The translations under genes and the position numbers were made by a program. Below are positions 1-5,720 of a stretch of DNA of 7,337 bases, piece after piece. The number at the start of each line of letters is the position of its first letter. The first letter of the stretch is position 1. Below the pieces are notes generated by a model. That model worked only from the letters and a program-made list of their open reading frames with translations, had not been told where the DNA came from and did not search any database. Origin of the DNA: Deltaproteobacteria bacterium (GTDB lineage Bacteria > Myxococcota_A > Polyangia > Polyangiales > Houyiibacteriaceae); NCBI GenBank assembly GCA_003647035.1, contig QMMB01000159.1:1-7337 (forward strand), in the 5' to 3' direction.

Positions 1-87
1 AGGCTCCGCGAGGAAGACGTGGAGGAGGTCATAGAGCACGACGGCGACGATGCGGACGACATCGAGCGGCTCGCCGGCAACCTGTAA
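1..87 (+). CDS. C-terminal end of an unidentified protein (partial, acidic tail)
   Basis: An open frame enters from the left edge and stops at TAA 85-87, giving 28 residues of a C-terminus. Twelve of the 28 are Asp or Glu, with runs such as REEDVEE and GDDADD, so the protein ends in a strongly acidic, probably surface-exposed tail. No motif names the family. It lies on the same strand as the Rieske operon, 75 bp upstream of the preferred start at 163, so it could be co-transcribed, but the leader between them contains a hairpin and could hold its own promoter. The stretch is short, so the coding call rests mainly on the open frame and the position of the stop. Confidence 0.5.
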   Translation, partial: RLREEDVEEVIEHDGDDADDIERLAGNL

Positions 88-100
88 CAATTTCCTCCCG

Positions 101-110
101 AGGACGTCCT
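101..110. promoter_or_regulatory. Perfect 10-bp palindrome in the operon leader (possible operator)
   Basis: AGGACGTCCT is a perfect palindrome 14 bp after the upstream stop codon and about 52 bp before the preferred start of the Rieske-ThDP gene. A dimeric regulator could bind here, but a 10-bp palindrome can occur by chance and no regulator family is recognisable from it. Confidence 0.2.
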
Positions 111-123
111 TTACATTCGCCGC

Positions 124-142
124 CGGATCGTGAAACGATTCG
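124..142 (+). promoter_or_regulatory. Compact hairpin / inverted repeat upstream of the Rieske-ThDP gene
   Basis: CGGATCGT and ACGATTCG pair as an 8-bp stem with one G-U pair and a GAA triloop; the inner ATCGT-GAA-ACGAT is a perfect inverted repeat. It ends 20 bp before the preferred ATG at 163 and just upstream of the ribosome binding site. No T-run follows, so it does not look like a standard intrinsic terminator. It may be an operator, or a leader hairpin that affects mRNA stability or translation. The alternative GTG at 130 lies within it. Confidence 0.3.
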
Positions 143-150
143 TGCCTTCG

Positions 151-155
151 AAAGG
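151..155 (+). promoter_or_regulatory. Ribosome binding site that favours the ATG at 163
   Basis: AAAGG lies 7 nt before ATG 163, a normal Shine-Dalgarno spacing. The longer reading from GTG 130 has no purine-rich stretch in front of it and begins inside the hairpin, so 163 is the better start. Confidence 0.5.
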
Positions 156-162
156 CGTTGGA

Positions 163-2121
163 ATGAGTGAGAATGCCGTTTGGCTCAAGGTCCTCGACCC
201 CGAGGAGCTACCCGAGGGCCGCGTAAAAGCCGTCACCTGTAAGCATCGAACTCTCTGCCTGACCCACTTCGAGGGGCAGTTTGCTGCGCTCGATAACAAG
301 TGCCCGCATCAGGGGGGGCCGCTCGGGGAAGGCTCGATCGAGGGGGGCTTGCTCCGCTGTCCGTGGCACGGTTGGGACTTCGACCCGCTTACCGGCAAGC
401 CGCCCGGAGGATTCGACGACGGCGTCGAGACTTTCCCGTTGGAGGTGCGCGAGGACGGCGTGTATGTCGCCTTTCCCGCCGAAGACCTTCACGTTCGCAC
501 GGTGAGCGACGTCATGGTCGAGACGCTCGTCAATTGGGGCGTGCGATGGGTGTGGGGGATCGTCGGGCACTCGAACCTCGGCTTCGGCGACGCGATGCGG
601 CGACAGGAAGCGAAGGGAGCACTGCGCTACTTTGGAATCCGTCACGAAGGCGCCGCTGCTTTTGCCGCGTCGGCCTATGGCAAGCTCACCGGCAGGCCCG
701 CTGCCTGCTTCGCGATCGCGGGTCCAGGCGCGACCAATCTGTTGACGGGGCTCTGGGATGCGCACGTCGATCGCGCTCCGACGCTCGCGCTCACCGGCCA
801 GGTCCCGACGACTCTCATCGGCCGTGGCGCCTTTCAAGAGGTGGACCTCGCGGCGGCGTTTGGCGGCGTGGCGAAGTACACGGCGGTGGCCGCCAAGGAC
901 TCCAACTTTCCCGAGATCACCAGTCTTGCCTGCAAGCATGCCATTCTCGAGCAGGGTGTTTCGCACATGGTGTTCCCTGACGACGTGCAAGTCGTCGAAG
1001 CACCGGACATGAAGGCCGGCTCGCCGGAGGGTCGAATGGCGGCGCGCGAGATTGCGCCCCCACAGGATTCTCTCGCGCAGGCGGCGCAGCGGATTGCAGA
1101 GGCAAAGCGTCCGGTGATCATCGTTGGGCATGGTGCGCGGTTCGTGATGGAGCCGGTGATTGCATTAGCCGAGCAACTCAACGCCCCAGTGCTGACGACG
1201 TTCAAGGGGAAGGGGCTCATCGCCGATGACCATCCGCTTGGCTGCGGAGTTCTCGGGCGCAGCGGGACGCCCGTGGCGAGTTGGTTCATGAACGAAGCCG
1301 ATTTGCTCATCGTGTTCGGCGCCAGCTTCAGCAACCACACCGGCATTACGAGCTACAAACCAATCGTCCAGGTGGACTACGACCCGATGATGCTTGGGCG
1401 TCTCCATTCGGTGACCGTTCCCGTGTGGGGCGAAGTCGGCGTGACCGCGCGACTGTTAAAGGAGGCCCTAGGGCCTACAGCGGCACTCGATCAGCGGCCG
1501 GACGTGGTCGATCGCTGGAGGATCTGGCGTGAGGAAAAGACTCGTCGGCTCAGCGAGGTCGAGGGTGGCGGCGTGCACTCGGCTGCGATCTTTGCAGCGC
1601 TGACCGCGACTGCACCACAAGACGCGATCATTGCCGTCGACGTCGGCAACAATACGTACTCCTTCGGCCGGTACTTCGAGTGCCAACGGCAGTCCGTACT
1701 GATGAGCGGGTACCTCGGATCGATCGGGTTCGGCTATCCAGCTGCCATGGGTGCGTGGGCTGCGACCCAAGAGAGTGATCCGCGGTTCAGCGGACGAAAG
1801 GTCATCGCGGTGACCGGCGACGGCGGCTTTGGGCAGTACATGGCCGAGTACACGACGGCGGTGAAGTACGGGATGGATATCACTCATGTCCTGCTGAACA
1901 ACGGCGAGCTCGGCAAGATCAGCAAGGAGCAACGCAGCGCCGACTACGACGTTTGGCAGACGTCGCTTCACAATCCGAGCTTCGCCGAGTACGCCGAGCT
2001 TTGCGGGGCGCTGGGGCTTCGTGTAACGGCCGCCGATCAACTCGAGGGCGCGCTGGCCGAGGCGCTAGCGCACGACGGCCCGGCGACCGTTGAGATTCTC
2101 GCTGACCCACTTCTCATTTGA
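163..2121 (+). CDS. Rieske [2Fe-2S] domain fused to a pyruvate oxidase/acetolactate synthase-like ThDP enzyme
   Basis: This 652-aa protein joins an electron-transfer domain to a thiamine diphosphate enzyme. Residues 5-105 form a Rieske domain: ligands C47, H49, C66 and H69 (CPHQGG and CPWHGW, spacing C-x-H-x16-C-x2-H). The extra disulfide cysteines of the bc1 type are absent, so it is ferredoxin-type. Residues 112-650 form a full-length ThDP enzyme: N-terminal PYR domain with the ThDP-activating glutamate E162 (RHEGAAAFAA), a middle domain at about 300-435, and a C-terminal PP domain with GDG 552-554 and NN 579-580 for Mg-ThDP. From memory the order and local motifs fit PoxB (GHSNLGFGDAM, HNPSFAEYAE), but PoxB's C-terminal membrane-binding tail is missing. 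It probably decarboxylates a 2-oxoacid; substrate and FAD binding cannot be read. GTG 130 would add 11 residues. It sits 13 bp before the Rieske-glutamate synthase gene, so co-transcription is likely. Confidence 0.9.
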   Translation: MSENAVWLKVLDPEELPEGRVKAVTCKHRTLCLTHFEGQFAALDNKCPHQGGPLGEGSIEGGLLRCPWHGWDFDPLTGKPPGGFDDGVETFPLEVREDGVYVAFPAEDLHVRTVSDVMVETLVNWGVRWVWGIVGHSNLGFGDAMRRQEAKGALRYFGIRHEGAAAFAASAYGKLTGRPAACFAIAGPGATNLLTGLWDAHVDRAPTLALTGQVPTTLIGRGAFQEVDLAAAFGGVAKYTAVAAKDSNFPEITSLACKHAILEQGVSHMVFPDDVQVVEAPDMKAGSPEGRMAAREIAPPQDSLAQAAQRIAEAKRPVIIVGHGARFVMEPVIALAEQLNAPVLTTFKGKGLIADDHPLGCGVLGRSGTPVASWFMNEADLLIVFGASFSNHTGITSYKPIVQVDYDPMMLGRLHSVTVPVWGEVGVTARLLKEALGPTAALDQRPDVVDRWRIWREEKTRRLSEVEGGGVHSAAIFAALTATAPQDAIIAVDVGNNTYSFGRYFECQRQSVLMSGYLGSIGFGYPAAMGAWAATQESDPRFSGRKVIAVTGDGGFGQYMAEYTTAVKYGMDITHVLLNNGELGKISKEQRSADYDVWQTSLHNPSFAEYAELCGALGLRVTAADQLEGALAEALAHDGPATVEILADPLLI

Positions 2122-2134
2122 TGCAGGGGACCGA

Positions 2135-3778
2135 ATGACCGTCACGCAGGTTCGCAAACAAGAGAAGGTCCGAGTCGCCAAGTGGAGCGAGCTCGCGGAC
2201 CGAGACCCCACGTATGCATTGGTCGCAGATGTCGACTTGGTGGTGCTTCGATACGACGATCAGGTGTCGGTGCTGTACGGCCGGTGTCTGCACCGCGGCG
2301 CCTTGATGGCAGACGCTCATGTCGAGGGGGACAACCTCATCTGTGGCTTGCACGGCTGGGACTATCGTGTCGATACCGGCGTGAGCTCCTACAACAACGC
2401 CGAGGTTCTAACGAAGTTCAGAGCCTGGGTCGATCACGACGCCGACGCGGTACTCGTCGACCAAGAGGAGATTCGGGCTTGGGCGGAAAAATCTCCGCAA
2501 CCCTACGATCGACAACAGTATCTGGGTCTCTACGCGGACGTCCACGGGGCACCGGAGGAACCGTTCAACCAGCAGATTCAAGAGCTCGCGCGGAACGGGC
2601 TGAAGAACGTCGGTCACGATGGTCCAATGTCTGCGATGGGGGTGCCGCGCCAGGACCTGCCTTCCTGGAACGACGTGCTGATCTTGACGGCTCAGCTCGC
2701 GCGCAAGCCGCTGCTCGTTGATGTGACGGTCGGCTCCGACGTCGTCATTGGCCCCAAGGCCAAGAAGCCACTGCATCTCGATATTCCGCTCTTCGTCAGT
2801 GACATGAGCTTTGGAGCCTTGAGCCGCGAAGCCAAGATCGCCCTTTCGAAAGGCGCCGAGATGGCTGGCACTGGAATCTGCTCCGGCGAGGGCGGCATGC
2901 TGCCCGACGAGCAGGCGAGTAACTCCCGCTACTTTTACGAGCTTGCCTCGGCACGTTTTGGCTGGAGCATGGACAAGGTGAAGAAGTGCCAGGCGTTTCA
3001 CTTCAAGGGCGGGCAGGGCGCCAAAACCGGCACGGGCGGGCATCTCCCCGGCAACAAGGTGAGCGCGGAAATCGCCGCCGTGCGCGGGTTGCAGCCAGGA
3101 GAGGCGGCGATTAGCCCTGCCACTTTTGCCGACATGCATGGGCCGGCGGACTTCCGGCGCCTCGCCGACGAAGTGCGGGAGGCCACGGGCGGCATTCCCA
3201 TCGGCTTCAAGCTGAGCGCACAGCATATCGAAAACGACATCGACTTCGCGCTCGAGGCGGACGCTGACTACATCATCCTCGACGGCCGCGGTGGCGGGAC
3301 GGGCGCAGCGCCCAACCTCTTCAGGGACAACATCTCTGTCCCCACGATGGTGGCGCTGGCGCGCGCCCGGCGTCATCTCGATGCGCGAGAGCGTTCGGAC
3401 GTGACCTTGGTCATTACCGGCGGGCTTCGGACCGAAAGCGACTTCGTGAAGGCTCTGGCCCTCGGAGCTGACGCAATCGCTGTCTCGAACTCCGCGATTC
3501 AAGCCATCGGGTGCCTCGGGATGCGAGCTTGTCAGACCAACAACTGCCCTGTCGGCATCGCTACGCAGCAAGAGCATCTGCGAGCGCGACTCGAGATAGA
3601 GAAGTCGGCGCGGCAGCTCGACAATTTCTTCCGCGCGACGGTCGACCTGATGAAAGTGCTGGCGCGTGGCTGCGGGCATGCGCACCTCAGTCAGTTCGCA
3701 CGGAGTGATCTCACCACGTGGAAGCGTGAAATCGCGGAGCTCACCGGAATTCACTACGCGGGAGTCACGCCGATATGA
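2135..3778 (+). CDS. Rieske [2Fe-2S] domain fused to the FMN/[3Fe-4S] synthase domain of glutamate synthase
   Basis: A 547-aa protein. Residues 10-110 form a ferredoxin-type Rieske domain with ligands C51, H53, C70 and H73 (CLHRGA, CGLHGW), again with x16 between the pairs but otherwise unlike its neighbour's. Residues 150-540 match the central synthase domain of glutamate synthase: FMN/barrel segments DIPLFVSDMSFGALS (216-230), KGGQGAKTGTGGHLPGNK (291-308), DGRGGGTGAAP (383-393) and ITGGLRTESDF (427-437), then [3Fe-4S] cysteines C460, C466 and C471 (C-x5-C-x4-C). The glutaminase domain and the C-terminal GXGXG beta-helix domain are absent. Relatives of this stand-alone domain include the N-methylglutamate synthase subunit MgsC and archaeal-type GltB. 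It should bind 2-oxoglutarate or a similar acceptor, with ammonia or an amine from elsewhere. ATG 2135 follows AGGGGA at 2125-2130; the upstream TTG at 2090 lies inside the previous gene and is unlikely. Confidence 0.9.
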   Translation: MTVTQVRKQEKVRVAKWSELADRDPTYALVADVDLVVLRYDDQVSVLYGRCLHRGALMADAHVEGDNLICGLHGWDYRVDTGVSSYNNAEVLTKFRAWVDHDADAVLVDQEEIRAWAEKSPQPYDRQQYLGLYADVHGAPEEPFNQQIQELARNGLKNVGHDGPMSAMGVPRQDLPSWNDVLILTAQLARKPLLVDVTVGSDVVIGPKAKKPLHLDIPLFVSDMSFGALSREAKIALSKGAEMAGTGICSGEGGMLPDEQASNSRYFYELASARFGWSMDKVKKCQAFHFKGGQGAKTGTGGHLPGNKVSAEIAAVRGLQPGEAAISPATFADMHGPADFRRLADEVREATGGIPIGFKLSAQHIENDIDFALEADADYIILDGRGGGTGAAPNLFRDNISVPTMVALARARRHLDARERSDVTLVITGGLRTESDFVKALALGADAIAVSNSAIQAIGCLGMRACQTNNCPVGIATQQEHLRARLEIEKSARQLDNFFRATVDLMKVLARGCGHAHLSQFARSDLTTWKREIAELTGIHYAGVTPI

Positions 3779-4605
3779 CCCGGCCCGTATTGGGCGCGGT
3801 GCTTCCTGGTGAGCTGACCCAGGCACGCTTGGAGTTGCATTGGGCTGCGCAGCTAGTGAGCGCGGCGGGGACGAGCTTGCTGCCTGCGGAGGAAGACTTC
3901 AGCCACACCAACCTTGGCTGGGACCCGAGGCTCGGCGCGCTGGTGGGACACGACGTGGGCGCGAAACACGCGCGGGCGGCCCTGGTGTTTGACGGGTTGG
4001 GGCTCGTCGTCATCGAGGGTGAACGCGAGCGTGCGTCGCTGCGATTGTCGGGCCGCACCTTGTCACAGGCGCTAGCTTGGCTCGGGAGCGCAACCGCCGG
4101 AGACGATGCGGCGCTCGGTTTGCCCGTCCACGACATGCCGGCGTATCCCGTCGGTGAAGGGGCGGTTTTTTCGGATGAGGGGGCTGCAGCGCGCACCGAG
4201 CTCGCGGGCTGGTTCGAGGAGGCGTTCGCATCGATCGGCGAGCTCGCTGCGCACGAAGACACCGCCGCGCCCGTGCGTTGCTGGCCCCATCACTTCGACG
4301 TCGCGAGCTTGATCAGCCTCGACACCAAGGCCGGCGCAGAGGAGCCACGCAGCATCGGGGTGGGCTTCTCTCCGGGCGACGGATCCTACGATCAGCCGTA
4401 TTTTTACGTGACGCCATGGCCGTACCCAGAGGCCAAGGCTCTTCCCCCGCTGGTGGCAGGTGCCCACTGGCATACCGACGGGTGGACGGGCGCAGTGCTG
4501 ACAGCCGAGCGTGTGATTTCGGTCCCGGCACCGGAACAACAGCATACGATTCGGCAAGCGCTTGCCCGCAGCGTCGCTGCGTGCCGTGACCTCTTCGGCG
4601 TTTAG
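3775..4605 (+). CDS. Conserved-looking protein of unknown function, coupled to the Rieske operon
   Basis: A 276-aa protein with no family I can name. Its ATG overlaps the previous stop codon (ATGA, 3775-3778) and GGGAG lies at 3760-3764, so translation is probably coupled to the Rieske-glutamate synthase gene. There is no signal peptide or membrane segment, so it should be cytoplasmic. The C-terminal half has dense, conserved-looking stretches: CWPHHFDVASL (169-179), SPGDGSYDQPYFYVTPWPYP (199-218) and HWHTDGWTGAVL (231-242). These are rich in His, Trp, Tyr and Asp, which could make a metal or ligand site. The layout loosely recalls DUF5996-type proteins, but I cannot confirm that. The N-terminal half is plainer (EEDFSHTNLGWDP at 39-51). 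The protein ends 7 bp before the stop of the convergent ZIP-like gene. Reality of the gene is well supported; function is open. Confidence 0.85.
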   Translation: MTRPVLGAVLPGELTQARLELHWAAQLVSAAGTSLLPAEEDFSHTNLGWDPRLGALVGHDVGAKHARAALVFDGLGLVVIEGERERASLRLSGRTLSQALAWLGSATAGDDAALGLPVHDMPAYPVGEGAVFSDEGAAARTELAGWFEEAFASIGELAAHEDTAAPVRCWPHHFDVASLISLDTKAGAEEPRSIGVGFSPGDGSYDQPYFYVTPWPYPEAKALPPLVAGAHWHTDGWTGAVLTAERVISVPAPEQQHTIRQALARSVAACRDLFGV

Positions 4606-4612
4606 TCGCGAT

Positions 4613-5311
4613 CTAGCGCCCGAGTAGCAAAACGCTGACGCCGGCCGCTATCGCGATGACTTGCGGCCACCCGGGAAGAGCCGGGCTGTCGTGCTCGTGC
4701 GCCCAGTCGTGCGTTACGACGTGCAGCAAGAGGCCACTCACCGCTGCCTCGATCCACGCTTCCCCGCTCGTCCAGGTTCCAAGAGAGGTTTGCTGCGCGA
4801 GCACGACTCCCAAAGAGCCGGCGACTGCCAGACCGATCGCGCGACGGATACCACTCTTGCGGCCGTGCGCGGAGGTGAAGGCGAGCGTGATCAACGCCGT
4901 GACGGGCACCGAGTGTACCGCGATGGCTGTCAGCACATCGCCGTGGTGATGCCCTGCATGCGCTTCACCGGTGAAGGAGCCCAGCGCGATCCCATCGCCG
5001 AGCTTGTGGATGATCAAGCCCCAGTAACTGAGCTCGAGGCCCATCGTGGACGAATGATCGTGCTCGGGGTCCTCGTGTGCGGCCTGTTCGATGAGCCATG
5101 GCGCCAAGAAGGCGGCGGCCACCGCAACCAAGACCCATGGCCCCCCCGCGCGCACCGCGTCGGGAATGAGTCGGCCCACCACGACGGCGACCGAGGAGAC
5201 GATGGCAAAGGTGCGGATCGCGTCGAGGAGGCGGCCACGTCCCGGCGCCACCAAACCCACGGCAGCGCCCAAGGCGACGGATGCTACGACGATCGCGATC
5301 GGCCACTCCAT
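4613..5311 (-). CDS. Divergent ZIP-family-like metal transporter, membrane protein
   Basis: A 232-aa integral membrane protein with about seven or eight hydrophobic segments (roughly 3-23, 31-52, 57-75, 94-112, 125-146, 155-173, 186-200 and 214-231). HKLGDGIALG at 102-111 resembles transmembrane helix 4 of ZIP transporters (H-N-x-x-D-G-x-A-x-G), and HSVPVTALI at 133-141 sits where the metal-site helix 5 (HExP) would be, but with Ser for the usual Glu. Histidines cluster in the loops: H79, H84 and H86; H118 and H121-123; H201, H205 and H207. Import of zinc or another divalent metal is therefore likely, though the altered helix-5 motif leaves substrate and direction open. It lies 38 bp downstream of the CxxC protein on the same strand, so it may be the last gene of a hemB transcript. 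No clear Shine-Dalgarno precedes the ATG. The opposite-strand frame over this gene is an Arg-rich shadow. Confidence 0.75.
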   Translation of the reverse strand: MEWPIAIVVASVALGAAVGLVAPGRGRLLDAIRTFAIVSSVAVVVGRLIPDAVRAGGPWVLVAVAAAFLAPWLIEQAAHEDPEHDHSSTMGLELSYWGLIIHKLGDGIALGSFTGEAHAGHHHGDVLTAIAVHSVPVTALITLAFTSAHGRKSGIRRAIGLAVAGSLGVVLAQQTSLGTWTSGEAWIEAAVSGLLLHVVTHDWAHEHDSPALPGWPQVIAIAAGVSVLLLGR

Positions 5312-5349
5312 CGAGCCGACTTACCACACTCAGGACTGCCGTGGCCGCG

Positions 5350-5607
5350 CTAGATGCCGAGCGACTCGGCTTCTTGGGCGGCTTCTTTCGCGAGGTGCTC
5401 CTGCGCGCATGTCGGGCACATGATGGATTCCTTCGCGATTTCGTAGCCGGCGCCGCCGGGATCGTCCTGGAATTTCGACCTGCTGCCGGCGCGGCCCTTC
5501 TGTGCTTTGCCGCGGCTCGGGTATTCAGCGGGCCGGCGTTCCGTCACCACCTTCGTCGCCCGCTCTCCGGGGCGCGACACTCGATTGCAAAGCTGACATC
5601 GGTACAT
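5350..5607 (-). CDS. Small protein with two CxxC pairs (probable zinc ribbon)
   Basis: An 85-aa basic protein with cysteine pairs at both ends: C4-x2-C7 (YRCQLC) near the N-terminus and C64-x2-C67 (MCPTC) near the C-terminus. The pairs probably fold together around one zinc ion. Between them is a Lys/Arg/Ser/Gly-rich, likely flexible stretch (about 23-48), which could contact nucleic acid. The C-terminal 20 residues are Ala/Glu-rich and probably helical. Function is unknown; it is a small conserved-hypothetical type. The start is firm: GAGGAG lies 7 nt before the ATG at 5607, while the reading that continues upstream to 5685 adds 26 low-complexity residues translated from the repeat region. 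It lies between hemB (113 bp) and the ZIP-like gene (38 bp), all on the - strand. Confidence 0.8.
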   Translation of the reverse strand: MYRCQLCNRVSRPGERATKVVTERRPAEYPSRGKAQKGRAGSRSKFQDDPGGAGYEIAKESIMCPTCAQEHLAKEAAQEAESLGI

Positions 5608-5614
5608 CCAGGGA

Positions 5615-5620
5615 CTCCTC
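5615..5620 (-). promoter_or_regulatory. Strong Shine-Dalgarno site that fixes the start of the CxxC protein
   Basis: On the - strand this reads GAGGAG, 7 nt before the ATG at 5607. It is the best ribosome binding site seen in the window and rules in favour of the 85-aa product over the longer 111-aa reading. Confidence 0.75.
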
Positions 5621-5661
5621 GTTCTGAGAACCCGCTGTTTGGCACATGGGCCTGGCCCGGG

Positions 5662-5685
5662 CAACCCAGCAACCCAACAACCCAA
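5662..5685. repeat. Three tandem copies of an 8-bp unit between hemB and the CxxC gene
   Basis: The + strand reads CAACCCAG, CAACCCAA, CAACCCAA with no gap, so the - strand mRNA carries YTGGGTTG three times. A 6-bp inverted repeat flanks it at a distance: TGGGCC at 5647-5652 and GGCCCA at 5688-5693. The surrounding 113-bp gap shows no other gene. The array may be a simple repeat that varies in copy number, or part of a weak structure after hemB; no U-run makes it a clear terminator. Confidence 0.75.
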
Positions 5686-5720
5686 GGGGCCCAGCGGCCT
5701 ATTGACCGCCGACAGGGGGC

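Noticed and set aside
130..162. GTG start adding 11 residues to the Rieske-ThDP protein
   Set aside because: It has no Shine-Dalgarno and lies in a hairpin; ATG 163 has AAAGG at good spacing and starts right at the Rieske domain.
208..1131. - strand open frame (307 aa) opposite the Rieske-ThDP gene
   Set aside because: The + strand has intact Rieske and ThDP motifs over the same bases; the reverse product is Arg-rich with no motif.
2408..3826. Long - strand open frame (472 aa) opposite the Rieske-glutamate synthase gene
   Set aside because: It is a shadow of high-GC codon use: the + strand carries all family motifs, and the - strand product is Arg/His-rich with no recognisable domain.
4661..5353. 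+ strand open frame (230 aa) opposite the ZIP-like gene
   Set aside because: Its product is Arg/Asp/His-rich and low-complexity, while the - strand gives clear membrane helices and ZIP-like motifs.
5608..5685. 26-residue N-terminal extension of the CxxC protein
   Set aside because: It would be translated from the tandem repeat and low-complexity DNA, while GAGGAG sits 7 nt before the ATG at 5607.
5640..5720. Intrinsic terminator after hemB
   Set aside because: GC-rich inverted repeats such as TGGGCC/GGCCCA are present, but the spacer is 35 nt, the stem is 6 bp and no U-run follows.
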